Part shown: positions 35,508 through 45,556 of the stretch, piece after piece | How positions within the stretch are numbered: the first letter of the stretch is position 1 | How the letters are laid out: each line of letters starts with the position of its first letter | Position numbers and translations under genes: made by a program | Assembly (NCBI RefSeq): GCF_000423225.1 | Contig: NZ_AUHO01000006.1 | Coordinates: 868,001-932,000, forward strand | DNA from: Kaistia adipata DSM 17808 | GTDB lineage: Bacteria; Pseudomonadota; Alphaproteobacteria; Rhizobiales; Kaistiaceae | DNA length: 64,000 nt | Reading direction: 5' to 3' | Notes under the pieces: model-generated | Told to the model about the DNA's origin: nothing | The model's input: the letters and a program-made list of their open reading frames with translations, nothing else | Databases searched by the model: none

Positions 35508-37013
35508 TCAGCCTTCGTAATTGTCGGCGACGAGGCGGTCCAGGATGCGCACCCCCCAGCCCGAGGCCCAGGAGCGGTTCACTTCCGTCTGCGGCGACCC
35601 CATGGCGGTGCCGGCGATGTCGAGATGGGCCCAGGCGACGCCGTCGTCGACGAAGCGCTTCAGGAACTGCGCCGCGGTGATCGAGCCGCCATAGCGGCCG
35701 CCGGTGTTCTTGATGTCGGCGAACTTCGATTCGATCATCTTGTCGTAGGCCGGGCCGAGCGGCATGCGCCAGACCTTCTCGCCGGTCGCCTCGCCCGCCT
35801 TCGACAGCGCGCCGGCCAGCGCGTCGTCGGTGGCGAACATGCCGGCATAGTCGCTGCCGAGCGCAACCATGATCGCGCCGGTCAGCGTCGCGAGATCGAC
35901 GATCACCTTCGGCTCATAGGTCTTCTGCGCGTACCAGAGCGCGTCGGCCAGCACGAGGCGGCCCTCCGCGTCGGTATTGATGATCTCGATGGTGACGCCC
36001 GAAGCGGCAGCCACGATGTCGCCGGGACGCTGCGCGTTGCCGTCCGGCATGTTCTCGACGAGGCCGATGATGCCGACGACGTTCGCCTTCGCCTTGCGCG
36101 CGGCGAGCGCGTGCATCAGGCCGACCACGGCGGCGGCGCCGCCCATGTCGCCCTTCATGTCCTCCATGCCGCCAGCGGGCTTGATCGAGATGCCGCCGGT
36201 ATCGAACACGACGCCCTTGCCGACGAAGGCGACGGGCTTTTCCTTGGCCTTGCTGCCGTTCCAGTGCATGGCAACGAGGCGCGGCGGCCGGCTCGAACCC
36301 TGGGCCACGCCGAGCAGCGCGCGCATGCCGAGCTTCTTCATCTGCTTCTCGGTCAGCGTCTCGATCGTCACGCCGAGCTTCTCGAGCTCCGCCGCCTTCT
36401 CGGCGAACTCGACCGGGCCGAGCACGTTCGCCGGCTCGTTGACCAGCTCGCGCGCCAGGATGGCGCCGTCGGCGACGGCGGAGCGGCCTGCCCACGCCTT
36501 CTTCGCCTTGCCGGCCTCGGCGGCGACGATGTCGAGCGTCACCGGCGGCTTGGGCGCCTTGTCCTCGTCCTTGCCCTTTTTGCCCTTGCTCTTGTAGCGA
36601 TCGAACGAATAGGCGCGCAGCACCGCGCCGAGGCCGATATCGGCCAGCTGTTCGCCCGCGATCGCGATGCCGTCCGGCCGTTCCGAATGCAAGGTCGCCG
36701 CCTCGGCCTTGCGCAGCGCGCCCATGATGGCGCCGCCGAGCCGCGACCAGTCGCCTTCCACAAGTTCCTGCGCCTTGCCGAGGCCCACGACGACGAGCCG
36801 GTCGAAGGTCAGGCCGGCCGGCGCGAGAATGTCGAGAATCGCCAGGCTCTTGCCCTTGTAGTCGGAGGTCGCCGCGGCCTTCTGGACCAGGTCGGCGACG
36901 CCGAGCGCCTGCGCGGCCGGACCGAGCGCGAGCGTTTCGTCCGTCAGGACAACAAGCGTCCCCGTCTCGTTCGTGGTCGTCTTGTGGAAGGAAACGACAG
37001 GATTGCTGGTCAT
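35508..37013 (-). CDS. pepA: Leucyl aminopeptidase (M17)
   Basis: PepA is a zinc/manganese-dependent hexameric aminopeptidase. The 501-residue protein has an N-terminal regulatory domain, then the catalytic domain with [33 protein letters not shown], the M17 signature [14 protein letters not shown] and [10 protein letters not shown]. Between the domains is a lysine-rich stretch [17 protein letters not shown] (near residues 150-165), longer than usual. The ATG at 37013 ([11 protein letters not shown]) is chosen; longer readings are arginine-rich. It is divergent from lptF. Confidence 0.95.
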   Translation of the reverse strand: MTSNPVVSFHKTTTNETGTLVVLTDETLALGPAAQALGVADLVQKAAATSDYKGKSLAILDILAPAGLTFDRLVVVGLGKAQELVEGDWSRLGGAIMGALRKAEAATLHSERPDGIAIAGEQLADIGLGAVLRAYSFDRYKSKGKKGKDEDKAPKPPVTLDIVAAEAGKAKKAWAGRSAVADGAILARELVNEPANVLGPVEFAEKAAELEKLGVTIETLTEKQMKKLGMRALLGVAQGSSRPPRLVAMHWNGSKAKEKPVAFVGKGVVFDTGGISIKPAGGMEDMKGDMGGAAAVVGLMHALAARKAKANVVGIIGLVENMPDGNAQRPGDIVAAASGVTIEIINTDAEGRLVLADALWYAQKTYEPKVIVDLATLTGAIMVALGSDYAGMFATDDALAGALSKAGEATGEKVWRMPLGPAYDKMIESKFADIKNTGGRYGGSITAAQFLKRFVDDGVAWAHLDIAGTAMGSPQTEVNRSWASGWGVRILDRLVADNYEG

Positions 37014-37331
37014 TTGGGCTCGCGGGACAAGAGCTGAGGGCGACGCCGGGCGGCGCCGTCTGGGTCGGGAAGTGCGTGCGTTCGGCCACACCTTGCAGGG
37101 GATCAGTGTGTCCCGTGACGGTCGTCTCTGGCAAGTGCTGGGGCTTCACGGTAGATATTCACCCTTCATTAACACTGTTCATTCGCGTTTGATTCACCCA
37201 AATGGTCCACCCATGGACCACCCCGATCACCGGGACGCCGAGGAGGTTCGATCCGCCATATTGATGCAGCCAGGGGCACGGCTGTCTTTGACACGGGGGG
37301 TGTACAGAGTTCGAGGATCGACGACGTCAAG
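37014..37331. other. Divergent control region of pepA and the lptF operon
   Basis: These 318 bases have no credible gene. The part around 37150-37200 is AT-rich and likely holds the lptFGD promoter (TTCATTAACACTGTTCATT). A perfect inverted repeat lies at 37203-37220 and is listed separately. Confidence 0.5.
37203..37220. promoter_or_regulatory. 18-bp palindrome upstream of lptF
   Basis: TGGTCCA and TGGACCA form a perfect 7-4-7 inverted repeat around CCCA, 112 bases before the lptF start and just after an AT-rich segment. It may be an operator for the envelope-biogenesis operon or for the divergent pepA gene. The binding protein is unknown. Confidence 0.45.
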
Positions 37332-38519
37332 ATGAAGCTCATCGAGCGCTACATCTTCAACCGCATGCTGGCAGCCTTCCTGCTCAGCCTTTGCGGCCTG
37401 TCCGGAACGGTTTGGCTCAGCCAGGCCTTGCGCGAACTCGACCTGATCACGAGCAAGGGCCAGAACTTCGGCACGTTCTTTCACGTGTCGAGCCTCATCT
37501 TCCCCGGCCTGCTCCTGATCGTCTGCCCTGTCGCCCTGCTGATCGGCGCGATCTACACCTTCAACCAGCTGAACGCCGATTCGGAGCTGGTCGTCATCAA
37601 CGCCAGCGGCGCCTCGCAGACGCGGCTACTGAAGCCCGCGCTCGTCATGGGCCTGATCACCGCGATCATCGTCGGCTCCATGTCGCTCTATCTGGTGCCG
37701 CGCTCGCTGCAGGCGTTCCGCGGCCTTCTGACCGGCATCAACGCCGACCTCATCACCAGCTTCGTCAAGGAAGGCCAGTTCATGGAACTCGGCAACCGGC
37801 TGGTGTTCCATGTCCGCGACCGCAAGCCCGACGGCACGCTTGAAGGCATCTTCATCCAGGACGGCCGCCAGGCCGACCAGACCTCGGTCTACATCGCCAA
37901 TCGCGGCGTCGTGCTGAAGAACCCGCTCGGCACCTTCCTGATCATGCAGAACGGCACGATCCAGCAGAAGTCCGAGACCAATGCCTCGATGTCGATCATC
38001 GAGTTCGAATCCTACGCGTTCGACCTGTCGACCTTCGGCAGCAAGACCACCCTGCCCGCCTACACGGCAGCCGAGCGCAGCACGACCTTCCTGATGTCGC
38101 CCGACCCGAACGATCCGGAATATCAGAAGCGTCCCGGCAGCTTCCTGTCCGAACTGCACGATCGCTTCTCGGCGCCGCTCTACGCCATCTTCTTCGCGAT
38201 CCTGCCCGTCGCGGCGCTGGGCCAGGCGCAGACGACCCGCCAGGGGCGCAGCCTGGTCGTGCTCGGCACGATCGCGCTCGCGACCAGCGTGCGCATCGGC
38301 GGGCTCATCCTCGCCAGCCTCGCGGCCAACGACTCGCGCCTGATCCCCGCGCTCTACGCGCTGCCGATCGGCTTCATCGTGTTGTCGCTCGTCGCCGTCT
38401 ACAGCTCCTTCCGCCTGACCGCTTCCGACAGCATCGCCGGAGCGGTGTCGGATTTCGTGCAGCGCATCGCCAGCCGGCTGCGGATCGGCCCGCGCCCCTC
38501 CACCGGGGGGCGCATGTAG
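37332..38519 (+). CDS. lptF: LPS export permease LptF
   Basis: LptF is one of the two membrane permeases of the LptB2FG transporter that extracts LPS from the inner membrane. The 395-residue protein has the family N-terminus MKLIERYIFNRMLAAFLLSLCGLSGTVWLSQALRELDLI, six predicted membrane helices in two groups of three, and a large periplasmic domain between them. lptG starts four bases after its stop. It heads a plus-strand run lptF-lptG-lptD-surA-pdxA-rsmA. Confidence 0.95.
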   Translation: MKLIERYIFNRMLAAFLLSLCGLSGTVWLSQALRELDLITSKGQNFGTFFHVSSLIFPGLLLIVCPVALLIGAIYTFNQLNADSELVVINASGASQTRLLKPALVMGLITAIIVGSMSLYLVPRSLQAFRGLLTGINADLITSFVKEGQFMELGNRLVFHVRDRKPDGTLEGIFIQDGRQADQTSVYIANRGVVLKNPLGTFLIMQNGTIQQKSETNASMSIIEFESYAFDLSTFGSKTTLPAYTAAERSTTFLMSPDPNDPEYQKRPGSFLSELHDRFSAPLYAIFFAILPVAALGQAQTTRQGRSLVVLGTIALATSVRIGGLILASLAANDSRLIPALYALPIGFIVLSLVAVYSSFRLTASDSIAGAVSDFVQRIASRLRIGPRPSTGGRM

Positions 38520-38522
38520 GCC

Positions 38523-39689
38523 ATGTTCCGCAGCCCGACGCTCAGCCTCTATTTCGGCCGCCGCTTCCTGAAGACCGCGTTGATCATCTTCACGGTCGTT
38601 TTCGTGCTGATGGCCTTCATCGACTATCTGGAACTCGCCCGCCGCGCCGCGCGGCGCGAAGGGTTCGACGCGTTCCTGTATCTGCTGGTCTCGCTAGCGC
38701 GCGTGCCGAACGTCATCGAGCGCGCCCTGCCCTTCACGATCCTGTTCGCCTCGATGGCGAGCTTCGTCATGGCGAATCGACAACTGGAGCTTGTGGTGGC
38801 GCGGGCCGCCGGCGTCTCGGCCTGGCAGTTCCTGCTGCCGGCCGGCCTGGTCGCGGTCATGATCGGCGTCTTCGCCACCACGGTGTTCAATCCGATCTCG
38901 ACCGAACTCAAGGAACGCTCGATCCTGCTGGGCAATCAGCTGGCCCAGGAGCGCACCCGCATCGAGAGCGCCAAGGCTGCGGCGAACGAGCCGGCCGCGC
39001 CGCCCGCTCCGTCGGGCACCGAGATCATCGCTTCGGCGGAGGGGTCGGACTGGCCGATCTGGATGCGGCAGACGGGCGGCGAAGGCCCTTCGATCATCGG
39101 CGCCCGCGAGAGCCTGAAACAGGGTCTGTCGCTCGTCGACGTCTCGGCGTTCGTGTTCAAGCCGAACGGCACGCTCGACCGTCGAATCGATGCGCCCACG
39201 GCCGACTTCGAAGACGGCGACTGGGTGTTTCGCGATGCCACCGTGATCCAGGCCGGCAGTCGGCCGACACCGCAGCCGGAAGTTCGGCTGCCGACGGATC
39301 TTAACGCCGACCAGGTCAGCCAGAGGCTGGCCGACCCGGAGACCGTTTCCTTCTGGTCTCTGCCGCAACTTGTTGAAATATCAAAAAAGTCTGCTGTTCC
39401 GAGTGATGCGTACGAAATGCAGTTCCAATCCCTGCTGGCGCAGCCGTTGCTGTTCCTCGCCATGGTCTTCGTGGCGGCGACGGTGTCGCTCCGGTTCTCC
39501 CGCTCTCGCGATCTCGGGCAGGTGATTTTGTCTGGTGTCGCAGTGGGCTTCGTGCTTTATGTTGTCACGGAATTGGCGAGGGGGTTGGGGAGGAGCGGCG
39601 TCGTGTCACCGATGATTGCCGCGTGGACTCCCGCTGTCATTGCCATCCTGTTGAGTGTCACAGTGCTTCTTCACCGGGAGGACGGATGA
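38523..39689 (+). CDS. lptG: LPS export permease LptG
   Basis: LptG is the partner of LptF in LPS export. The 388-residue protein begins SLYFGRRFLKTALIIFTVVFVLMAFIDYLELARRA. It has a periplasmic beta-jellyroll region with a proline/alanine-rich variable part (ANEPAAPPAPSG), and ends with three membrane helices, including FLAMVFVAATVSLRFSRSRDLGQVILSGVAVGFVLYVV. Its stop overlaps the start of lptD by four bases. Confidence 0.95.
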   Translation: MFRSPTLSLYFGRRFLKTALIIFTVVFVLMAFIDYLELARRAARREGFDAFLYLLVSLARVPNVIERALPFTILFASMASFVMANRQLELVVARAAGVSAWQFLLPAGLVAVMIGVFATTVFNPISTELKERSILLGNQLAQERTRIESAKAAANEPAAPPAPSGTEIIASAEGSDWPIWMRQTGGEGPSIIGARESLKQGLSLVDVSAFVFKPNGTLDRRIDAPTADFEDGDWVFRDATVIQAGSRPTPQPEVRLPTDLNADQVSQRLADPETVSFWSLPQLVEISKKSAVPSDAYEMQFQSLLAQPLLFLAMVFVAATVSLRFSRSRDLGQVILSGVAVGFVLYVVTELARGLGRSGVVSPMIAAWTPAVIAILLSVTVLLHREDG

Positions 39690-42112
39690 TGGCTGTTTCC
39701 GTTCTCCGGAAAAGACGAGGCGGCGGCTCGCTGGCCGCGCTGCGCCTGAGCTTGCTGGCGCTTGCCGGCGTCGTCGGATTCGGCGTGGCGATCCCGGGCG
39801 AGGCCCTCGCCCAGGCGAAGCCGGGCACGCTCGGTTTCGGCATCGATTCGATGCCGCGCCCTGCCGACAACGCGCAGATGGTGCTGGAGTCCGACCAGCT
39901 GGTCTATGACTACGACAAGGCCGCCGTGTCGGCGGTCGGCGCGGTCAAAATCTACTATGACGGCTACACGCTCGAGGCGGACCGCGTCTCCTACGACCAG
40001 AAGAACAAGAAGATGCGCGCCGAAGGGCGCGTGAAGATCGTCGACCGCACCGGCGCCGTCGTGACCGCCGACACGATCGACATCACCGACGACTTCGCCA
40101 CCGGCTTCGTCGAGGCGCTGCGCCTCGACACGCCGACGCAGACCCATTTCGCCGCCGAAAAGGCGCTGCGCGACCAGGGCAAGACCACCACCTTCTATCG
40201 CGGCGTCTACACCGCCTGCGAACCCTGCCGCGAGAAGCCCGAAAAGGCGCCGATCTGGCAGGTGAAGGCGGCACGCATCATCGTCGACCACAACGAGCAC
40301 ATGGTCTATTTCAAGCGCGCGCAGCTTGAATTCCTGGGCATGCCGGTCGCCTATTTCCCGGCCTTCTCGGCGCCGGACCCGACGGTCAAGCGCAAGAGCG
40401 GCTTCCTGTTCCCGTCGGCCGGCTACAAGAAGACGCTGGGCGCCTTCCTGCAGACGCCGTATTTCTGGGCGCTCGCGCCCAATTACGACCTGACGCTGGC
40501 GCCGGCCGTCTACACCAATCAGGGCTTCCTGATGGATGTCGAATGGCGCCATCGGCTGGAGTACGGCCAGTACTCGCTGCGCATGGCCGGCATCAACCAG
40601 CTGAACCCGGACGATTTCTACGATTCGGGCACCCGCAATTCCGGCGTGCGCGACTGGCGCGGCGGCATCAAGACCCAGGGCGAGTTCTACCTGAACCGCT
40701 ACTGGACCTTCGGCTGGGACGCGACGCTTCTGAGCGATCGCACCTTCAGCCGCGACTACAATTTGCTGTCGGAAGATACCGACATCAACGTCTCGAAGGT
40801 TCACCTGACGGGCATCAGCGACCGCAACTATTTCAATGCGAGCGCGCTCTATTTCCAGGTGCTGACCAACGACGAGGACATCAAGTACGACCAAGGTCGC
40901 CAGGCGATCGTCCATCCGGTCATCGACCACAGCTACATCTTCGATGACTCGATCCTCGGCGGCCAGCTCTCGATCAAGTCGAACCTGACCAGCCTGTCGC
41001 GCGACGAAACCGACATCGTCAACGATCAAGGCCAAGGCATCGAGGTCTCGCAGGGCGTCGTCGGCGGCGAGTTGGTCGACGACGCCCACATTCTCGGCCT
41101 CGCCGGCAACTACAACCGGCTGAGCAGCCAGGCGACGTGGCAGCGCAGCATGATTGGCCCGATTGGCATGGTCTTCAAGCCGTTCGGCTATCTGCGCGGC
41201 GACGCGATCTATGCCAACCAGGACGAGATCATCAACGGTCTCGACGACAATGGTTCGTTCTTCCGCGGCATGCCGGCGGTCGGCCTCGAATGGCGCTGGC
41301 CGATCATGGCGGCCGGCCTCTCCTCGAGCTTCCTGTTCGAGCCGGTCGCTCAGATGATCGTGCGCCCCGACGAGCCGAAGGCCGGCAAGCTGCCGAACGA
41401 AGACGCGCAGAGCCTCGTCTTCGACGATTCGAGCCTGTTCGACTGGGACAAGTTCTCCGGCTACGACCGGATCGAGGGCGGCACACGCGTCAATCTCGGC
41501 TTCCGCTATCTCGCCAATGTCGGCTCCGTCGCGACCATCCAGGGCGTCGTCGGCCAGTCCTACCAGGTCGCGGGGCTGAACTCCTTCGCCGTCGAGGACC
41601 TGAGCGCCACCGGCGCCGTCTCCGGCCTCGAGACCGACGTCTCCGACGTCGTCGCCGGCGTCACGCTCGACACCGGCTATGGCTACTTCCTGGCGGCCCG
41701 CGGCCGCTTCGACGAGGCCAATCTCGACGTCAACCGCGCCGAAGTCACCGCGACGGGCAAGTTCGGCGACGTCACCGCCTCGGCGTCGTACCTGTTCATG
41801 CGCGAGCAGCCGGCGATCGGCAATGACGAGCGGACCGACACGATCAGCGCCCGCGCCTCGTGGCAGATGACCGACACCTGGCGCGTGTTCGGCTCGGTCG
41901 CCTGGGACATCGAGGGCGACCAGATGGCCTCGAGCGGCCTCGGCATCGCCTATGACGACGAGTGCACGACGTTCTCGATCGCCTATAGCGAGATCCGCGA
42001 CGACTACACGGATCTGCAGACCTCGAAGCAGCTGATGGTCCGGCTCGAGCTGAGGACCCTCGGTGGCACCAAGCTGCGCAGCGATGTCGGCGAGCTGACG
42101 AGCAACAATTGA
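39686..42112 (+). CDS. lptD: LPS-assembly outer-membrane protein LptD
   Basis: LptD inserts LPS into the outer leaflet of the outer membrane, in complex with LptE. The 808-residue precursor has a signal peptide (ending about residue 44, GEALAQA), then an OstA-type jellyroll (LVYDYDKAAVSAVGAVKIYYDGYTLEADRVSYDQKNKKMRAEGRVKI), and a large beta-barrel. The N-terminal cysteines are CEPC (residues 178-181) and one cysteine lies near the C-terminus (YDDECTTFSIAYSE). This differs from the four-cysteine pattern of E. coli, so the disulfide scheme must be simpler. GGGAGG five bases upstream supports the ATG at 39686. Confidence 0.94.
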   Translation: MMAVSVLRKRRGGGSLAALRLSLLALAGVVGFGVAIPGEALAQAKPGTLGFGIDSMPRPADNAQMVLESDQLVYDYDKAAVSAVGAVKIYYDGYTLEADRVSYDQKNKKMRAEGRVKIVDRTGAVVTADTIDITDDFATGFVEALRLDTPTQTHFAAEKALRDQGKTTTFYRGVYTACEPCREKPEKAPIWQVKAARIIVDHNEHMVYFKRAQLEFLGMPVAYFPAFSAPDPTVKRKSGFLFPSAGYKKTLGAFLQTPYFWALAPNYDLTLAPAVYTNQGFLMDVEWRHRLEYGQYSLRMAGINQLNPDDFYDSGTRNSGVRDWRGGIKTQGEFYLNRYWTFGWDATLLSDRTFSRDYNLLSEDTDINVSKVHLTGISDRNYFNASALYFQVLTNDEDIKYDQGRQAIVHPVIDHSYIFDDSILGGQLSIKSNLTSLSRDETDIVNDQGQGIEVSQGVVGGELVDDAHILGLAGNYNRLSSQATWQRSMIGPIGMVFKPFGYLRGDAIYANQDEIINGLDDNGSFFRGMPAVGLEWRWPIMAAGLSSSFLFEPVAQMIVRPDEPKAGKLPNEDAQSLVFDDSSLFDWDKFSGYDRIEGGTRVNLGFRYLANVGSVATIQGVVGQSYQVAGLNSFAVEDLSATGAVSGLETDVSDVVAGVTLDTGYGYFLAARGRFDEANLDVNRAEVTATGKFGDVTASASYLFMREQPAIGNDERTDTISARASWQMTDTWRVFGSVAWDIEGDQMASSGLGIAYDDECTTFSIAYSEIRDDYTDLQTSKQLMVRLELRTLGGTKLRSDVGELTSNN

Positions 42113-42234
42113 TCTTCATGGTTTCGCCGGATTTGCAGGGTTTACCCTTTCGTAATACTCGCCGTCGTGGTGGACGGCCGGTTCGGCACGCCGAAGCCCG
42201 GCCCCACCGCATCTGACAGGGTTCGGATCACGCC

Positions 42235-43158
42235 ATGCGTTTGAAGTCTCTCTTCCTCCCCGCGCTCGCCCTCGGCATCAGCCTGGGCAGCCTCGGCCTT
42301 CCGGCCGGGGCCTTCGCCCAGTCGAAGGTGCGCGCCACCGTGAACGACCAGGCGATCACGTCCTATGACGTCAATCAGCGCGTCAAGCTGATGACGCTGT
42401 TCCGCCAGCCGACGGGCGACAAGAAGGCGCTCGACGAACTCATCGACGAGACGCTGCTCGACCAGGTCGCGAAGCGGCGCGGCATGAACGTGTCCGACGC
42501 GATGGTCGACGAGCGCTTCAACGGCATCGCCAAGCAGGTCAAGCTGCCGCCGGCGCAGTTCGTCAAGGCGCTCGGCTCGCAGGGCGTGCAGGCCGATTCC
42601 CTGCGCCGCTTCCTGCGCGCGCAGATGACGGGCGCGATGGTGATCAAGGCGCGCGCCCGCAGCGTCAAGGTCAGCGAGGCCGACGTTCAGGCGCAGATCC
42701 AGAAGGAAGGCATCTCGACCGAGAACGCCACGATCAAGGAGTTCAAGCTCCAGCAGATCGTCTTCGTCGTTCCCAAGGGCTCGTCGCCCGGCTATGTCGG
42801 CCAGCGCCAGCGCGAGGCCGAGGCCTTCCGCAAGCGCTTCGGCGGCTGCGACGCCAGCCTCGCCCAGGCCAAGGCGCTGAAGGGCGTCGTCGTGCTCAAC
42901 ATGGGCCGCCGCGACAGCACCCAGATCCAGGGCCCGGCTGGCGACGCGCTGAAGTCGACCCCGGTCGGAGGCACGCTGAAGCCGGACGTGACCGAGCGCG
43001 GCGTCGAGGTGATCGCCGTCTGCGACGTCAAGGAAATCCGTAGCACGGCCGGCGTTCGCGCCGAGATCGAGGAAAAGCTCGCCACCGAGCAGAACAAGAA
43101 TCTCGGCAAGGAATTCGTCGCGGAGCTGCGCGAGAACGCCAAGATCTCGTACAAGTGA
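42235..43158 (+). CDS. surA: Periplasmic chaperone/peptidyl-prolyl isomerase SurA
   Basis: This 307-residue SurA-type protein helps outer-membrane proteins such as LptD fold. It has a signal peptide (residues 1-28, ending GAFAQ), the N-terminal chaperone region (KVRATVNDQAITSYDVNQRVKLM, then LIDETLLDQVAKRRGMNVSDAMVDERF), and one parvulin-like domain ending at CDVKEIRS. The protein is shorter than enterobacterial SurA, which has two parvulin domains. Only 122 bases separate it from lptD, and pdxA starts four bases after its stop. Confidence 0.9.
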   Translation: MRLKSLFLPALALGISLGSLGLPAGAFAQSKVRATVNDQAITSYDVNQRVKLMTLFRQPTGDKKALDELIDETLLDQVAKRRGMNVSDAMVDERFNGIAKQVKLPPAQFVKALGSQGVQADSLRRFLRAQMTGAMVIKARARSVKVSEADVQAQIQKEGISTENATIKEFKLQQIVFVVPKGSSPGYVGQRQREAEAFRKRFGGCDASLAQAKALKGVVVLNMGRRDSTQIQGPAGDALKSTPVGGTLKPDVTERGVEVIAVCDVKEIRSTAGVRAEIEEKLATEQNKNLGKEFVAELRENAKISYK

Positions 43159-43161
43159 CGC

Positions 43162-44220
43162 ATGATGGCTGAGCGCGATCTCTCCCGGCCGCTGGCACTG
43201 ACGATGGGCGAGCCGGCCGGGATCGGGCCGGACGTCACGCTCGCCGTATGGGCCGAGCGCCGCGAGCGTCGGCTGCCGCCCTTCTATGTCCTGGCCGATG
43301 CGGAGACCCTGCGCAGTCGCGCCGCCCTGCTCGGCCTCAACATCCCGATCGAGACGATGAGCGCATCCGAGGCCGTCGGCGCCTTTGATCGCGTTCTGCC
43401 GGTGGTACCGCTCGAATCGGCGGCCTTCGCCGCGCCGGGTCGACCCGATCCGGCCGCCGCGCGTGGCGTCATCGAGGCGATCGCCCGCGGCGTCGGCGAC
43501 GTGCGGGCGGGGCTCGCCTCGGCCCTCGTCACCAACCCGATCAACAAGAAGGCGCTGTTCGACGCCGGCTTCCAGCATCCCGGCCACACCGAGTTCCTCG
43601 GCATGCTGTCGGCCGCCTGGAGCGGGTCGCCCGCCCATCCCGTGATGATGCTCGCCGGCCCCGGCCTTCGCGCCGTCCCGGCCACCATCCACGTGCCGAT
43701 CTCCGTCGTGCCGGGCCTGCTCACCGAAGAGATGCTGATCCGCACCGCCCGCACCATCGACCACGACATGCGGCGCCGGTTCGGCCTTCCCAATCCGCGC
43801 ATCGCCGTCGCGGGGCTCAATCCGCATGCCGGCGAAGGCGGCGTCATGGGCACCGAGGACGACGCCGTCATCCGTCCGGCGGTCGCGGCGCTCCGCGCCG
43901 AGGGCATCGACGCGTTCGGCCCGCTGCCGCCCGACACGATGTTCCATGCCGAGGCGCGCGCCCGCTACGACGTCGCGCTCTGCATGTATCACGACCAGGC
44001 GCTGATCCCGACCAAGACGGTGGCCTTCGCCGAGACGGTCAACGTCACCCTCGGTCTGCCCTTCGTGCGGACCTCGCCGGACCACGGCACCGCGTTCGAC
44101 ATCGCAGGCACCGGCAAGGCCGATATTTCGAGCCTCGCCGCCGCGCTTCGCCTCGCCGACGAACTGGCGCGCCACGAGGCCGAATATCGCCAGCACGAAA
44201 CGGCGGGCGCCGCCTCGTGA
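43162..44220 (+). CDS. pdxA: 4-Hydroxythreonine-4-phosphate dehydrogenase
   Basis: PdxA catalyses an NAD-dependent step of vitamin B6 synthesis. The 352-residue protein has [47 protein letters not shown] with zinc-binding histidine, [30 protein letters not shown] and [20 protein letters not shown]. An MM start at 43162 leaves two candidate start codons. The stop overlaps the rsmA GTG. Confidence 0.96.
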   Translation: MMAERDLSRPLALTMGEPAGIGPDVTLAVWAERRERRLPPFYVLADAETLRSRAALLGLNIPIETMSASEAVGAFDRVLPVVPLESAAFAAPGRPDPAAARGVIEAIARGVGDVRAGLASALVTNPINKKALFDAGFQHPGHTEFLGMLSAAWSGSPAHPVMMLAGPGLRAVPATIHVPISVVPGLLTEEMLIRTARTIDHDMRRRFGLPNPRIAVAGLNPHAGEGGVMGTEDDAVIRPAVAALRAEGIDAFGPLPPDTMFHAEARARYDVALCMYHDQALIPTKTVAFAETVNVTLGLPFVRTSPDHGTAFDIAGTGKADISSLAAALRLADELARHEAEYRQHETAGAAS

Positions 44221-45053
44221 CCCTGGCACAGGACGGGCTGCCTCCCCTTCGCGAGGTGATCGCCGCCCATGGCCTGCAGGCCATGAAGGCGCTTGGCCAG
44301 AACTTCCTGCTCGATCTGAACCTGACGGGCCGGATCGCGCGCGCCGCCGGCCCGCTCGAAGGCGTGACCGTGATCGAGGTAGGCCCCGGCCCCGGCGGTC
44401 TGACGCGGGCATTGCTCGCCGAGGGCGCCGAGAAGGTGATCGCGATCGAGCGCGACCGCCGCTGCCTCGACGCGCTGGCCGAGATCGCCGCTCATTATCC
44501 CGGCCGCCTCGAGGTGATCGAGGGCGACGCGATGCAGGTCGACATGGCGAAGCTCGCCACCGGACGCGTGCGCATCGCCGCCAACCTGCCCTACAACATC
44601 GCGACGCCGCTTCTGATCGGCTGGCTGCAGAGCGAGCCATGGCCGCCCTTCTACGAGAAAATGACGCTGATGTTCCAGCGCGAGGTGGCCGAGCGGATCG
44701 TGGCGACGCCCGACGACGACGCCTATGGCCGGCTGGGCGTGATCAGCGGCTGGCGCGCAGAGGCGCGCATTCTGTTCGACATCTCGCCCAAGGCGTTCAC
44801 GCCGCCTCCCAAGGTCGTGTCGTCGGTGGTGGAACTGGTCCCGCGCCAGGCGCCGCTCGCCTGCGACCGCGCCAAGCTGGAGCGCGTCACGGCGGCGGCC
44901 TTCGGCCAGCGCCGCAAGATGCTGCGCCAGAGCCTGAAGAGCCTCGGCACCGATCCGCTGCCGCTGCTGGCGGCCGCCGGCATCGTCGAGACGGCGCGCG
45001 CGGAAGAGATCGACGTGGCTGGCTTCGTCCGGCTGGCGAACGCGCTCCCCTGA
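44217..45053 (+). CDS. rsmA: 16S rRNA (adenine1518/1519-N6)-dimethyltransferase
   Basis: RsmA (KsgA) dimethylates two adenines at the 3' end of 16S rRNA. The 278-residue protein has [18 protein letters not shown], the S-adenosylmethionine site [16 protein letters not shown], and the catalytic [11 protein letters not shown]. The GTG start overlaps the pdxA stop by GTGA. It closes the lptF-to-rsmA run and is followed by a hairpin at 45068-45094. Confidence 0.96.
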   Translation: MTLAQDGLPPLREVIAAHGLQAMKALGQNFLLDLNLTGRIARAAGPLEGVTVIEVGPGPGGLTRALLAEGAEKVIAIERDRRCLDALAEIAAHYPGRLEVIEGDAMQVDMAKLATGRVRIAANLPYNIATPLLIGWLQSEPWPPFYEKMTLMFQREVAERIVATPDDDAYGRLGVISGWRAEARILFDISPKAFTPPPKVVSSVVELVPRQAPLACDRAKLERVTAAAFGQRRKMLRQSLKSLGTDPLPLLAAAGIVETARAEEIDVAGFVRLANALP

Positions 45054-45067
45054 CCACGCTCGAGGAA

Positions 45068-45094
45068 GCCGGGAACCGTGCGTACGGCCCCGGC
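45068..45094. terminator. Hairpin between convergent rsmA and mliC
   Basis: GCCGGG/CCCGGC encloses a second stem CCGT-GCGT-ACGG. It lies between the rsmA stop (45053) and the convergent mliC stop (45104). No T-tract is present. Confidence 0.5.
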
Positions 45095-45103
45095 CTGTCC
45101 CGG

Positions 45104-45469
45104 TCAGTCGCTGGTGGCGCAGTTCGTGGTCTTTTCGGCAATGGTCAGCATCGCGCCCGTGCCCTTGATCCAGAACTCGATGTCGTCCTTCACATAACGC
45201 CCGCCGTCGGCGGAGACGGCCTGCGTCAGCGTGACCTTGTCGCCATCGGCGAACACGATTTCGGCCGAGCCCTGCGCCGCCTCCGGCGGGCTGAAGCTCG
45301 CCGTCAGCCGCGTGCCATCCTCGCACTGATAGGCGAAGGTCTTGGCGGTCGCGTCGGCGGGCGCCTCGACGGCGGCCGGTTCGATATCGGCGGCCAGGGC
45401 CACGGAAACCGCGAGCGGCATCGGCGCGAAAGCGAGGGCCAGGGCGAGGCAACGGTGGCGAAGCATCAT
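45104..45469 (-). CDS. mliC: MliC-family lysozyme inhibitor
   Basis: This 121-residue exported protein resembles membrane-bound or periplasmic C-type lysozyme inhibitors. A signal peptide (ending VALAADIEP) is followed by FAYQCEDGTRLTASF, IVFADGDKVTLTQAVSADGGRYVKDDIEFWIKGTGAMLT and a terminal NCATSD. The two cysteines can pair as in the family. No lipobox cysteine is seen, so it is likely soluble in the periplasm. The start is one of two adjacent ATGs; GGAG lies eight bases upstream. Confidence 0.83.
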   Translation of the reverse strand: MMLRHRCLALALAFAPMPLAVSVALAADIEPAAVEAPADATAKTFAYQCEDGTRLTASFSPPEAAQGSAEIVFADGDKVTLTQAVSADGGRYVKDDIEFWIKGTGAMLTIAEKTTNCATSD

Positions 45470-45556
45470 CGAGCGTCTCCAGTCAGAACAGGACTCGGCC
45501 CGATCCTCGCAGGGTCTCGCGCCGGGGGCAATCGATACCCCGACGCAACGCCCCCC

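Noticed and set aside
42142-44640. Long minus-strand open frame opposite surA and pdxA
   Set aside because: It has no recognisable domain, is rich in Arg/Ala/Gly, and mirrors the codon positions of the sense genes.
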